Positions 33,334 through 43,257 of a stretch of DNA of 64,000 bases are shown here, piece by piece (position 1 is the stretch's first letter; each line of letters opens with the position of its first letter). Position numbers and translations under genes: made by a program. Location: assembly GCA_001724175.1 (NCBI GenBank), contig MEDT01000042.1, positions 1 through 64,000 of the forward strand, in the 5' to 3' direction. The notes under the pieces are model-generated. The model made no database searches, was not told the DNA's origin, and saw nothing but the letters and a program-made list of their open reading frames with translations. This DNA is from Cytophagaceae bacterium SCN 52-12 (GTDB taxonomy: Bacteria; Bacteroidota; Bacteroidia; Cytophagales; Spirosomataceae).

Positions 33334-36300
33334 ATGCAAAAAAAACAAAACGCTTATGGTGTTCTTCCTGCCATTATGAGGATCACAATTCAACAATTTG
33401 TAATGGCTGTCGTGTTTGTCAGCTTCTCCCACGCCGGTAATCTGAGCGCGCAGGAGCTGCTCAACAGGCGTGTTACCCTTTCGGTCTCAGACACCAGGGT
33501 TGAATCTGTACTGGATATGATCACCAGGCAGACCGACGCACGCTTCGTATATAGCCCTGAGGTAATACGTGCAGAGCGGCCGGTGTCGATCAGCGTGAAA
33601 GAAAGCAGGCTGGAGCAGGTTTTGGGAATGCTGCTTGAACCTTTAGGGGTCGGCTATACCGTCACGACCCGGGGGACGGTATTGCTCAAAAAGACAGGAA
33701 AAGAGCTGAGCGCTGCCGAACCGGGGGAATCAGGCATGACCGCATTCGCGGCCGACCGCACCATAACCGGCAAAGTCACGGATGAAGAAGGCGAAGCGCT
33801 GCCGGGGGTAAATATCGTGGTGAAAGGGACTCAGAGAGGAACCATTACCGATGTCGATGGAACCTATAATCTCCTTATTCCCGAAGGGCCTCAAACGCTT
33901 ATTTTTTCCTTTGTGGGGTATGTCTCCGACGAAGTCCCTGTAACCAGTGAAAAAGCCATAGTCGACATTACGCTGAAAACAGACCAGAAATCGCTGGAGG
34001 AAGTGGTGGTGATCGGTTACGGCGAACAACGCAAGGTGACGCTGACGGGCTCGGTAGCAAGCATCCGGGGAGACCAGATGCAGCGGAATCCTTCCACGAA
34101 CCTGTCGGGCGCCATAGCAGGTCTGCTGCCGGGGGCGATCGCTTTAAGCCGCACAGGAGAACCCGGAAGAGATAATTCCAACATCCTCATCCGCGGAAGC
34201 AGCACCACGGGGAATACAGGGCCGCTGGTGGTCGTCGACGGTATACAGGGCGCTACCGGCTGGGAGCGCATCAATCCCAATGACATCGAATCCATATCGA
34301 TACTGAAAGACGCTTCGGCCGCCATCTATGGCGCCCGCGCTGCAAACGGCGTCATACTGATCACAACCAAAAGAGGCTCTTCGGGCAAACCTGTTATCAG
34401 CTACACCATGAACCAGGGATTTGTAAAGCCTACCCGGATTCCCCGGCTGGCCAGCTCTGCCGTATTTGCAGATTACCTGAACTACCTTTTCGAAAAATCG
34501 GGACAGCCGCCCAGGTATACCGAAGAAGAAATTCAAAAATTCAGGGACGGCACCGATCCTGCCTACATAAACGAGGACTGGTACGGGGAGGTGCTCAAAA
34601 AAACCTCCCGGCAAAACCAGCATAACCTGAACATCAGGGGAGGCGGTGAAAATATTAAATACTCCGTATCCGGTTCCTATTTAAACCAGGACGGCATGTT
34701 TAAAAAAGGAAGCCTGGATTTCAAGTCCTACTCGGTACGCGCCAACCTGGATGCGGGCATCAACCAGTACATTAACGTCGGTGTGGATTTAAACGCAGGC
34801 ATGGATGTCGGCAACTATCCCGCCTACAACACCGCTACGGCATTTGCGAGGCTCAGGCAGCTTCCTTACATCCCGGTTTACTGGGAAAACGGCCTGCCGT
34901 CAGCGGGAATTGAAAATGGTGAAAATCCCGCCGTAATGGTCACCGAAGCGACAGGCAATTTTAACGAGGATAAGCAGCGTTTCCAGATGAAACTCTCTTT
35001 TGATGTAAAATTACCCTGGGTCGAGGGCTTGGGTACAGACGGCTATTTTGCCTTTATCAATGATAATACCTTTACAAAAAACTGGAGGACTCCCTGGACC
35101 GTTTATGATTATGACCGCAACCAGGATGTTTACATCAGCAGGACGGGAGGAGGAATTACAAAGCCCGAATTGACCCAGGCTACCACCAATTTCAGGAATT
35201 CGCTGGTAAACCTGCGCCTGAAATATGCCAGGCAGTTCGACAGGCATTATGTGAATACATTTATTGCCTACGAGCAGATAGACGAGAAAAACAGCAACTT
35301 CTCGGCTTTCCGGAGAAATTATATTTCCAGCGCTATCGACGAATTATTTGCCGGCAGCCTCATCGACCAGTCTACAGGCGGAACCCGTTCTGAAACAGGA
35401 CGCCAGAACTTTTTCGGGCGCATCAGCTATAACTTCTCCGAAAAATACCTGGTCGATTTCAACGCGAGGTACGACGGCTCCTCGGCATTTCCGAAAGGAA
35501 AAAGGTTTGGCTTCTTCCCGGGGGTTTCGGCTGCCTGGAGGATTTCCCAGGAAAATTTTCTACAATCGAACAAATTCGTTACAGACCTCAAGCTAAGGGC
35601 TTCCTATGGTAAGATGGGGAATGACCGGATCAACGCATTCCAGAACCTCATCCTTTATACTTTAGGGAACACCGGCTATCCTTTCGGAGCATCTTCAGCC
35701 GCTACACAGGGACTGGTCGCCGGCGTCAGCCCGAACCCGAATATCACCTGGGAAGTAGCTGCTACTTATAATGCCGGCTTTGATCTCGACCTGCTGAACG
35801 GGCTTTTCGGGCTGAGCGTCGATGTGTTCAAACAAAAACGGTCTAACATTCTAACCACAAGAGACCTGGCAGTTCCTTACTATACCGGGTTGAAGCTTCC
35901 TAACGAAAATATCGGGGTCGTTCAGAATAAAGGAGTCGAGCTCCAGCTGACCCATCTCAAAACCTTCAATGACTGGAGCCTGAGGATCAACGCCAATATG
36001 GCGTACGCTAAAAGCAAAATATTGGATATCAGCGAAGCAGGCAATGTCCCTGAATGGCAGAAGGCTGAAGGGCACGCCCTTGGAGCCGGGCTCTACTATA
36101 TGCATGACGGGATTGCAAGAACACAGCAGGACGTCGATAACGCGCCTGACAGGAACGGTATGGTAGTGGGCGATCTTATGTATAAAGACATGAACCAGGA
36201 CGGCAAAATTGATGCTGCCGACCGCGTACGTCTCGACAAAACAAATATTCCCAGGCTGACATACGGATTCTCCGCTTCGATAAGCTACAGGAACATTTCA

Positions 36301-36717
36301 CTATGGTCGCACTTTGCCGGCGCGGGAAAGGTCTGGCAGTACTACCTGCTTTCTGCCAGGAGCGGGATGAACCAGCTGTCGGATCTCCTGGAAAACAGGT
36401 ACAGGCCAGGTAGTATGGACTCAGAATACCCGGTTCTGCCAACCGTCGACACCGAATCTGAGGTAAGCGGGCTACGCTCCGACTTCTGGCTGAAAGATGT
36501 TTCCTATCTGCGGCTGAAAACCCTCGAAGTGTCTTACACACTCCCTCAGCAGCTGCTGAACTCGCTCAGAATCAAATCCATGAGAATATATGTCAACGGG
36601 AACAACCTGCTGACCTTCGACAAGCTAAAATGGTTTGACCCCGAAAACAGCAACGAGATGGGAGCCTTTTACCCCCAGAATAAGATTTTTAACGTAGGAT
36701 TCGGATTAAACTTTTAA
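33334..36717 (+). CDS. SusC-type TonB-dependent receptor with STN signalling domain (unit A)
   Basis: The 1127-aa protein has a long signal region ending near SAQELL (about residue 40), then an STN secretin/TonB N-terminal domain (about 45-112; VTLSVSDTRVESVLDMITRQTDARFVYSP). A carboxypeptidase-like domain (GKVTDEEGEALPGVNIVVKG, about 145-225), a plug beginning VVVIGYGEQRKVTLTGSV, and the barrel ending VGFGLNF follow. STN contacts FecR and carries the outer-membrane signal. The partner SusD starts 4 bp after its stop. The glycan is unknown. Confidence 0.94.
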   Translation: MQKKQNAYGVLPAIMRITIQQFVMAVVFVSFSHAGNLSAQELLNRRVTLSVSDTRVESVLDMITRQTDARFVYSPEVIRAERPVSISVKESRLEQVLGMLLEPLGVGYTVTTRGTVLLKKTGKELSAAEPGESGMTAFAADRTITGKVTDEEGEALPGVNIVVKGTQRGTITDVDGTYNLLIPEGPQTLIFSFVGYVSDEVPVTSEKAIVDITLKTDQKSLEEVVVIGYGEQRKVTLTGSVASIRGDQMQRNPSTNLSGAIAGLLPGAIALSRTGEPGRDNSNILIRGSSTTGNTGPLVVVDGIQGATGWERINPNDIESISILKDASAAIYGARAANGVILITTKRGSSGKPVISYTMNQGFVKPTRIPRLASSAVFADYLNYLFEKSGQPPRYTEEEIQKFRDGTDPAYINEDWYGEVLKKTSRQNQHNLNIRGGGENIKYSVSGSYLNQDGMFKKGSLDFKSYSVRANLDAGINQYINVGVDLNAGMDVGNYPAYNTATAFARLRQLPYIPVYWENGLPSAGIENGENPAVMVTEATGNFNEDKQRFQMKLSFDVKLPWVEGLGTDGYFAFINDNTFTKNWRTPWTVYDYDRNQDVYISRTGGGITKPELTQATTNFRNSLVNLRLKYARQFDRHYVNTFIAYEQIDEKNSNFSAFRRNYISSAIDELFAGSLIDQSTGGTRSETGRQNFFGRISYNFSEKYLVDFNARYDGSSAFPKGKRFGFFPGVSAAWRISQENFLQSNKFVTDLKLRASYGKMGNDRINAFQNLILYTLGNTGYPFGASSAATQGLVAGVSPNPNITWEVAATYNAGFDLDLLNGLFGLSVDVFKQKRSNILTTRDLAVPYYTGLKLPNENIGVVQNKGVELQLTHLKTFNDWSLRINANMAYAKSKILDISEAGNVPEWQKAEGHALGAGLYYMHDGIARTQQDVDNAPDRNGMVVGDLMYKDMNQDGKIDAADRVRLDKTNIPRLTYGFSASISYRNISLWSHFAGAGKVWQYYLLSARSGMNQLSDLLENRYRPGSMDSEYPVLPTVDTESEVSGLRSDFWLKDVSYLRLKTLEVSYTLPQQLLNSLRIKSMRIYVNGNNLLTFDKLKWFDPENSNEMGAFYPQNKIFNVGFGLNF

Positions 36718-36721
36718 TAAG

Positions 36722-38398
36722 ATGAAAAGGCAGATATATACCGGAAATATATTTTCAATCCTGGCCAGGATCCTTCCCGCAATATTCCTTATCCATTTAA
36801 ACTGGGCGTGCGATTCAAACGTCCTGGATAAAGTCCCGCTCGACCGGTTTTCGGATGAAGCGGTATGGCGGGACGCCGCTCTGACCGAAGCGTTTGTAAA
36901 CAATACGTACCGTGTCATGCCTCAGGGACATACGAGCGGCGCGCAGATGCTGGCAAGCGTAACAGACGAAGCATATTACCGTACCGGAAGGCCGGACTAC
37001 ATTTCGGCAGGCAACATTACGCCTGCTGAGCTCGGCGTGCTCAATTTCTGGACGCAGGGAGGTGAGGCAGGGGCCAACTACAGCTACTGGTCCGTTATCA
37101 CGAAGTGCAATATCTTCTTTGATAATATCGCTAATTCTCCGATAGAGGAAACCATTAAACAGCGTATGATCGGTGAAATGAAGTCTTTAAGAGCCTATGC
37201 ATACTTCCGCCTGGTCGCATTCTTTGGGGGAGTCCCCCTGATCACAAAGTCCTTCACGCTAAACGACGATTTTAATGTCGCCCGGAATTCTTACAACGAG
37301 TGTATGGATTTTGTCGTCAACGAGCTGACCGAAGCCGCCTCCCTGCTCCCGGTAACCTACAACGACGAGAATAAGGGAAGAATTACGAAAGGCGCAGCCC
37401 TGGCTATCAAATCGAGAGCCCTCCTGTATATGGCGAGCCCGTTAAACAACGCGGGTCAGGACAAAACCAAATGGGAAAAAGCGGCGGCGGCGGCCAAAGA
37501 AGTAATCGACCTGAAGGTATATGCGTTGTTTCCTGACTATAAAGACCAGTTCCTGAAAAAAAACCTTCACAACCAGGAATCCATATGGATCCGGCCGTTC
37601 AACTACGCTGTCGACCCCGAGGGAGCGAATGTTGAGCAAACGCTTTATCCGAACGGCTATAACGGGTTCGGGCAATCGTCACCGCTGCACAACATGGTGG
37701 ATGCCTATGAGATGATCAGCGGGAAGCTACCCAAAGACGATCCGGCTTACGATCCCCAAAATCCCTATGTAAACAGGGACCCGCGCTTTTATGCCAGCAT
37801 ATTGTACGACGGAGCTCCCTTCCAGCACAGAGAGGTGGAAACATTCCTGCCGGGCGGGCTTGATACACAGGAAGGACCGGTTTCTTCCTGGAACGCTACG
37901 CTGACCGGATATTACTTCAGGAAATTTATTGACGAAACGGTCGTAAACCCGGGAGGGGTAGTAAGAGGCGATTCTCCCTGGATTTATTTCAGGTATGCGG
38001 AAATCCTCCTGAATTATGCAGAAGCAAGCTACTTTTTGGGTAACGAAGAGATTGCCAGGGAATACGTCAACATGGTCAGAAGCCGGCCGGGAGTCCAAAT
38101 GCCCCCTGTTACCGAAAGCGGCAGCGCCCTGTTTGACCGGATTATCAACGAACGCCGGATCGAGCTCGCATTTGAAGAGCACCGGTATTTCGATGTCAGG
38201 CGCTGGAAGATCGCCCCCGATGTTCTGAACAGGGACGGCTCCAGGATGAACGTACGCAAGGATCCTGCCACCGGGAAAAAGACGTACCAGGTCCAGGAAT
38301 TTACGGCCAAAAACTTCTATGAAAAGAACTACCTGGTGCCGATCCCGCAATCTGAAATCGAGAAAAACCCGTTGCTGGAACAGAACCCGGGTTATTAA
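36722..38398 (+). CDS. RagB/SusD family lipoprotein (unit A)
   Basis: The 558-aa protein has a lipoprotein signal with the lipid Cys near residue 30 (LIHLNWACDSN), followed by the SusD fold. Family segments include MIGEMKSLRAYAYFRLVAFFGGVPLIT and RIINERRIELAFEEHRYFDVRRW, and the chain ends PLLEQNPGY. It binds the glycan on the surface and closes the SusC barrel encoded upstream. Length is normal for the RagB branch. Confidence 0.93.
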   Translation: MKRQIYTGNIFSILARILPAIFLIHLNWACDSNVLDKVPLDRFSDEAVWRDAALTEAFVNNTYRVMPQGHTSGAQMLASVTDEAYYRTGRPDYISAGNITPAELGVLNFWTQGGEAGANYSYWSVITKCNIFFDNIANSPIEETIKQRMIGEMKSLRAYAYFRLVAFFGGVPLITKSFTLNDDFNVARNSYNECMDFVVNELTEAASLLPVTYNDENKGRITKGAALAIKSRALLYMASPLNNAGQDKTKWEKAAAAAKEVIDLKVYALFPDYKDQFLKKNLHNQESIWIRPFNYAVDPEGANVEQTLYPNGYNGFGQSSPLHNMVDAYEMISGKLPKDDPAYDPQNPYVNRDPRFYASILYDGAPFQHREVETFLPGGLDTQEGPVSSWNATLTGYYFRKFIDETVVNPGGVVRGDSPWIYFRYAEILLNYAEASYFLGNEEIAREYVNMVRSRPGVQMPPVTESGSALFDRIINERRIELAFEEHRYFDVRRWKIAPDVLNRDGSRMNVRKDPATGKKTYQVQEFTAKNFYEKNYLVPIPQSEIEKNPLLEQNPGY

Positions 38399-38439
38399 AT
38401 GCTGACTACGTCTCTAAATGCTTACCAATTGAATACCCG

Positions 38440-40620
38440 ATGAAATTGACACTGAAAATCCCGATCCTTTCCGTTTGTATTGCGCTGCTGGCTGTTATGT
38501 CTCCCTCTGATTCAGCCGCACAGGCCGAGCTGGACGTCGTGAAAAATAAATGGATCCGATACGGTGACCCCTCGTATCTGCTCTATCATCACCTGGCTGA
38601 AGATGCCTACAGCCTGCTGGACAAAGAGGCGGACCTTGTCGCCCGTATCAAAACCAGAACGCAATGGCAGCAGCGCCAGCAGGAAAAGAAGGCCGCCATG
38701 TGGAACCAGATTGGCAGCTTCAGGGAGAAAACTCCCTTAAATGCCAGGGTCACCTCGGTGATCCGGAAAGACGGGTTCAGGGTTGAAAACGTGATCTACG
38801 AATCCTTACCAGGCTATTATGTAACCGCCTCATTGTTTATCCCCGATCAGGCAACCTCGCCGGCGCCGGCCATACTTTTCTGCAGCGGGCACAGCGCCCT
38901 GGCCTACCGGCGGGACGTATACCAGCTTCCCCTGCAAAACCTGGTTAAAAAAGGATTTGTCGTATTGGCCATCGACCCGGTAAGCCAGGGAGAAAGGCTG
39001 CAGTACCTGAACCGCGAAACCGGGGAGTCGGAGGTCGGGAGTTCCACTAAAGAGCACTCCTACCCCGCCGTGCAGGCATTCCTGATCGGCCAGTCGGTGG
39101 CCCGGTATTTCGTTTGGGACGGAATCCGCGGGATCGACTACCTCGTGAGCCGCAAGGAAGTAGACCCTGCCCGGATCGGGGTGCATGGCCTTTCCGGAGG
39201 GGGGACCCAGGCGGCCTACATCGGCGCCCTCGATGACCGGGTCGTTGCATCTGCACCCTGCGGGTATATCACAGGATTTAAGCGGTTAATAGAATCTATC
39301 GGGGCCCAGGACGGCGAGCAGAATTTCTATCACGGTATTAAAGAAGGGATCGACCATGCGGATATGCTGGAAATACGCGCTCCCAGGCCAACGCTCATCA
39401 TGGCCACCACCCGCGATTTTTTTAACATAAGCGGAACCCGGGACGTATTTAAAAGGGTAAAAAGGACTTATGAAATCTTCGGAGCCGCCGGAAACGTCGA
39501 AATGGTCGAAGGCGACTACGAGCACGGGTATGAGCAGACTATCCGCGAAGCGATGTACGCTTTTTTTCAGAAACATCTGAAACTCCCCGGCTCTTCCGCC
39601 GAGCTGCCCATCACCCTGCTCACCGAAGAAGAGCTGCAGAAAACGCCGACCGGACAGGTAGCTACCTCGTATGCCAGCCACGAAACCGTATTCTCCCTGA
39701 ATAAAAAAGAATCGGAGCAGTGGACCAGCCGCTTGCAGAAAGCCCGGGAGAATACGGCTGTACACCTGAAAAAGGTAGTGGCCGATGCCAGGCAATACAG
39801 CGGGTTCAGGGCCCCGTCCGGCGTTGAAACCCCGGTTTTTACAGGCAGGATCCACAAAGACGCCTATGTGATCGAGCGATACTTTCTGAAAGGAGAAGGC
39901 AGCTACCCGATCCCCTACCTGCTGTTTGTTCCCGCTGAACGATCGGGAAAAACCGTCATCTACCTGCACCCGGACGGAAAGGCCAGGGAGGCATCGGGAG
40001 AAATAGAAAGGTTGGTGAAGCAGGGCCTGACAGTTCTGGCGCCCGATCTTCTCGGCGTAGGCGAGCTCATTTCAGACCGTTTCAAAGGAGATGCCGCCAT
40101 CGGGGGCATCTCCTATAACATCTGGTTTACAGCCGCATTGACGGGCCGGAGCATCGTGGGCGTACACGCCGCAGATCTGATACGGCTTGTCAATATGGTA
40201 AAGCAGGACGCTCCGCAGGAAGAGATATGGGGTGTGGCCCGGGGCGAGATGGGCCCCTCGCTACTGCACGCGGCTGCGTTCGATCCCCGGATCAACCGTG
40301 CGGCTATCTTTGGTATGTACAGCTCCTACCAGGCCGTGACGGACCAGGAGCGCTACAACCCGAAGTTTGTATACAGCATGGTTCCCGGAGCCCTCCGGGC
40401 TTATGACCTGCCCGACCTCGCCGCTGCCGTCGCTCCCAGGCCGCTGCTCCTGGCCAACTTTGTCGACAGCAACGGACGCCCCCTCGATCCGGCGGAAATG
40501 AGCAGGGCTTTCGCAGTGGTCAGCAGGTATTATGAAAGCAATCGCGCCGCGCATTCTTTGAAGACAACCGTCGATCCCGATCCGGCGGCTTATTTAATCG
40601 ACTGGATAAAAGAAAACTGA
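38440..40620 (+). CDS. Secreted double-domain alpha/beta hydrolase (acetyl-xylan-esterase/prolyl-oligopeptidase type)
   Basis: The 726-aa protein has a signal peptide ending near SAAQAE (residue 28). The first alpha/beta-hydrolase domain (about 100-390) has GLSGGGTQ with nucleophile Ser252, preceded by a typical IDYLVSRKEVDPARIGVHG. The second domain (about 440-726) has the matching scaffold (TVIYLHPDGKAREASG, APDLLGVGEL), but at the nucleophile elbow it reads VARGEMGPS, with Gly at residue 602 where Ser is expected. The second domain is probably inactive or structural. The first may remove acetyl or other acyl groups. This gene closes unit A and is followed by a strong hairpin. Confidence 0.8.
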   Translation: MKLTLKIPILSVCIALLAVMSPSDSAAQAELDVVKNKWIRYGDPSYLLYHHLAEDAYSLLDKEADLVARIKTRTQWQQRQQEKKAAMWNQIGSFREKTPLNARVTSVIRKDGFRVENVIYESLPGYYVTASLFIPDQATSPAPAILFCSGHSALAYRRDVYQLPLQNLVKKGFVVLAIDPVSQGERLQYLNRETGESEVGSSTKEHSYPAVQAFLIGQSVARYFVWDGIRGIDYLVSRKEVDPARIGVHGLSGGGTQAAYIGALDDRVVASAPCGYITGFKRLIESIGAQDGEQNFYHGIKEGIDHADMLEIRAPRPTLIMATTRDFFNISGTRDVFKRVKRTYEIFGAAGNVEMVEGDYEHGYEQTIREAMYAFFQKHLKLPGSSAELPITLLTEEELQKTPTGQVATSYASHETVFSLNKKESEQWTSRLQKARENTAVHLKKVVADARQYSGFRAPSGVETPVFTGRIHKDAYVIERYFLKGEGSYPIPYLLFVPAERSGKTVIYLHPDGKAREASGEIERLVKQGLTVLAPDLLGVGELISDRFKGDAAIGGISYNIWFTAALTGRSIVGVHAADLIRLVNMVKQDAPQEEIWGVARGEMGPSLLHAAAFDPRINRAAIFGMYSSYQAVTDQERYNPKFVYSMVPGALRAYDLPDLAAAVAPRPLLLANFVDSNGRPLDPAEMSRAFAVVSRYYESNRAAHSLKTTVDPDPAAYLIDWIKEN

Positions 40621-40649
40621 TCCTCCGTTACGGACTTATTTTTCTGCAT

Positions 40650-40699
40650 AGAGATCAGCCACAGGCCCCCGGAAAATCAATCGCCTGTGGCTGATCTCT
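40650..40699 (+). terminator. Strong hairpin terminator after unit A
   Basis: A perfect 17-bp stem (40650-40666 with 40683-40699; core GATCAGCCACAGGC) encloses a 16-nt loop and is followed by TAAATAAT. It lies 29 bp after the esterase stop and separates unit A from unit B. The T-run is weak. Confidence 0.7.
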
Positions 40700-40741
40700 T
40701 AAATAATGATTTTAAACAAGCCCCTTCATAATAAATTTAAT

Positions 40742-40749
40742 TACATTTG
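40742..40749 (+). promoter_or_regulatory. Candidate -7 promoter element for unit B
   Basis: TACATTTG matches TAnnTTTG exactly, 43 bp before the sigma-factor ATG at 40793. No clear TTG is present about 20 bp upstream. Confidence 0.35.
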
Positions 40750-40792
40750 TCTACCGTCAAAGTTATATTGCAGGGTTCGGCTGGCTTTATCT

Positions 40793-41452
40793 ATGAATAT
40801 GCCTCTTCTCTCCGACGAAGAACTACTCCACCTGACCAGGTCGGGAGAAGAAGCTGCATTTTCTGAAATTTACAACCGGTACTGGAAAAAGCTCCTCACG
40901 GTTGCGATCAATAAAACCGACGGCAACGTAGAGGAAGCAGAAGAAATCGTACAGGATATTTTTGTCTCGCTTTGGAAGCGCAGGGACCAGTTGGAGCTTT
41001 CTTCCAATCTCGGCAACTACCTCGCCGCCTCGGTTAAATACCGGGTGATCAAAAACCTGGCCAGGAAAGACCTGAGACGCCGGTACGAGGCTGAAAACCC
41101 CCACGTATTTTCTACTTCCGATAATTCTACACAGGATTGGCTGGATTTTGAAGAGCTGCAATCGCGTCTTGAAGCGCTGGTAGCGGCATTGCCCGAAAAG
41201 TGCCAGCTGATATACCGGATGAGCCGCGAAAACGGCTATTCCCAGAAAGAGATCGCAGGCGAGCTGAGCATTTCCGAAAAAACAGTCGAAGCACACCTGG
41301 GAAAAGCGCTGAAGTCGCTCCGGAACGGACTGTATTCCCTGAAATTCATCCTCTTCCCGTTGCGCTTAGCCAGCTGGCTAGTTCGTATCAGGTACCACTT
41401 TGTTATCGCACTACCCCCTATCTATTATATTACCCTCTTATCACATCATTAA
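40793..41452 (+). CDS. ECF RNA polymerase sigma factor (unit B)
   Basis: The 219-aa protein starts MNMPLLSDEELLHLTRSGEEAAFSEIYNRYWKKL (ATG 40793, or Met3 at 40799). The longer frame from 40706 begins upstream of the -7 element and was rejected. Region 2 (LLTVAINKTDGNVEEAEEIVQDIFVSLWKRR) and region 4 (CQLIYRMSRENGYSQKEIAGELSISEKTVEAHLGKALKSLR) are clear. The C-terminus is hydrophobic (about 185-219). It should control unit B together with FecR at 41951. Unusually, a small lipoprotein gene lies between them. Confidence 0.9.
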   Translation: MNMPLLSDEELLHLTRSGEEAAFSEIYNRYWKKLLTVAINKTDGNVEEAEEIVQDIFVSLWKRRDQLELSSNLGNYLAASVKYRVIKNLARKDLRRRYEAENPHVFSTSDNSTQDWLDFEELQSRLEALVAALPEKCQLIYRMSRENGYSQKEIAGELSISEKTVEAHLGKALKSLRNGLYSLKFILFPLRLASWLVRIRYHFVIALPPIYYITLLSHH

Positions 41453-41464
41453 ATTTCGCCTTGC

Positions 41465-41872
41465 ATGAAAACCATCACAACCTTAGCACTGTTGTTCGCC
41501 CTCACGCTGTCTGCCTGTAGCAAAAACGATGATTCGGATCCTGATCCGCAATCCGGAAAAGAAACCACGGTCAATTTCAAGAATGAGCTGGAAATACCGC
41601 TTACCAAAATGATGGTCGGCATCTACAAAGGGTCTTCGGTAAAGCTGGCAAAGAACTACGGCACCCTTGCAATAGGCGCTTCCACAGGAGATATCGTTAT
41701 CAACGATGATGACGATATTCTTCAGCTTTTCGTATATTTTGAGGACGATGACGGAGTCTATTACTCATCACCAGGGTTTCTAATTGACAAGGGCCAAAAG
41801 AAAACATTCAATATCGGTCGCAGTACTTCTTTTCTTAAGATAGATAAAACAAGCTTTATGTATCCGAAGTGA
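41465..41872 (+). CDS. Small lipoprotein of unknown function between sigma and anti-sigma genes
   Basis: The 135-aa protein has a lipoprotein signal (MKTITTLALLFALTLSACSKN, lipid Cys at residue 18) and an acidic linker (DDSDPDP). A compact beta-rich domain follows: TTVNFKNELEIPLTKMMVGIYKG, NYGTLAIGASTGDIVINDDDDILQLFVYFEDDDGVYY, FNIGRSTSFLKI. The acidic loops could bind cations. I do not recognise the family. It starts 12 bp after the sigma-factor stop, so it is in the regulatory operon and may modulate signalling or glycan sensing. Bystander status cannot be excluded. Confidence 0.75.
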   Translation: MKTITTLALLFALTLSACSKNDDSDPDPQSGKETTVNFKNELEIPLTKMMVGIYKGSSVKLAKNYGTLAIGASTGDIVINDDDDILQLFVYFEDDDGVYYSSPGFLIDKGQKKTFNIGRSTSFLKIDKTSFMYPK

Positions 41873-41950
41873 CCGGGGTAGTCATTTTTTTTCAACCTCA
41901 CTAAGGGATTGTTGTCATTTAAAGTACTACTATTATAAACGGTACTTTTT

Positions 41951-43117
41951 ATGACACCATCCGAAAGGCAGCGGCTGGAAAGGCTGGCCGGGAAATGGCT
42001 GGAAGGCAGCATTACCCCCGAAGAACAGGAAGAGTTCTCCGCCTGGTACAACCGCGGCCAGGACCTGCCGGCTGTTATCCCGCCAACATCGGCCGAATGC
42101 GAAACGGAGCACCGCGAAAAGATCCTGTCGGGTATCCTTCATGCCATGCGCCGCCGGAAACCGGTCGGCTGGTGGAAACCCGGTATAGCCGCTGCGCTTA
42201 TCCTGGTGGCAGTCGGCTACGGTGTTTACCTCTTGTTTTGTGAGTATCAGCACCGGGTGAATCATGCAGAAATAGCTATCTTCAACGACATTGCGCCGGG
42301 TACCGACAAAGCAACGCTTACCTTCGACGATGGCCGGTCGGTTACGCTGGACGAGCAGCAAAACGGGGTTTTGAAATTTGACGGAAGCGTCCGGATCAGG
42401 AAGGAAGATAGTATGGTGGTATACGAAACCACCGATTCGGAACAGGAAAAAACTCATTATAACATCATTACAACGCCCCGGGGAGGCCAGTACTCCCTGC
42501 GCCTGCCCGACGGAAGCACGGTATGGCTCAATGCCGCCTCTTCGCTCCGTTACCCCACCACCTTTACAGGGAGCAGCCGGACGGTGGAGCTCAGGGGCGA
42601 AGCTTTTTTCGACATTGTACCCTTTACAGCTTCAGACAAACCTGGCGCCGGTAAGATCCCCTTTATCGTAACCGTTAACGGGAAACAGACCGTAAAAGTG
42701 CTGGGCACCCGGTTCAACATCAACGGCTATGAAGACGAGCTGTCGGTCAAAACGACGCTGGTCGAGGGCAGCGTCGAGGTATCGGCCCAAAAGGGCGGGT
42801 CGGCCCTGCTCAAGCCCAACCAGCAATCGGCCCTGACCAAAACGGGCAAGCTCACCGTTACGGAAGACGCCGACCTGGAAGAGGCGATCGCCTGGAAAAA
42901 CGGCCAGATACTTTTCAGAGATACCGATATCAGGGATATCATGCGGCAGATCGCGCGCTGGTATGATGTGGATGTCGTTTACCAGGACGACATCCCGGAG
43001 AGGCTTTTTAACGGCGGAATTTCGAGGAATTCAAAGCTTTCGAGCCTTCTGCAGATACTTGAAACCAGCGGTATCCATTTTAAAGTAGAGGGCAAACAGA
43101 TTATTGTAACACGATAG
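41951..43117 (+). CDS. FecR-type anti-sigma factor (unit B)
   Basis: The 388-aa protein has a cytoplasmic N-terminus (about 1-75; MTPSERQRLERLAGKWLEGSITPEEQEEFSAWY, the usual Bacteroidota sigma-binding segment), a membrane helix (about 76-97) and a periplasmic FecR domain (YSLRLPDGSTVWLNAASSLRYP, RTVELRGEAFFDIVPF, VKVLGTRFNINGY). A DUF4974-like end follows (NGGISRNSKLSSLLQILETSGIHFKVEGKQIIVTR). It keeps the unit B sigma factor inactive until the STN domain of the receptor signals. Confidence 0.93.
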   Translation: MTPSERQRLERLAGKWLEGSITPEEQEEFSAWYNRGQDLPAVIPPTSAECETEHREKILSGILHAMRRRKPVGWWKPGIAAALILVAVGYGVYLLFCEYQHRVNHAEIAIFNDIAPGTDKATLTFDDGRSVTLDEQQNGVLKFDGSVRIRKEDSMVVYETTDSEQEKTHYNIITTPRGGQYSLRLPDGSTVWLNAASSLRYPTTFTGSSRTVELRGEAFFDIVPFTASDKPGAGKIPFIVTVNGKQTVKVLGTRFNINGYEDELSVKTTLVEGSVEVSAQKGGSALLKPNQQSALTKTGKLTVTEDADLEEAIAWKNGQILFRDTDIRDIMRQIARWYDVDVVYQDDIPERLFNGGISRNSKLSSLLQILETSGIHFKVEGKQIIVTR

Positions 43118-43257
43118 GCTGAAGAGGTGGGAAACTCCGCAAATTCCGGCAAAGGAGGATATGGAACTTGCTTACTTTTGTTGCAACCTGAATATTTAAA
43201 CCTAATTAACAATTTCTTATGATCAGAACCGATACATAACCTTCTGCCCATAAAAAT

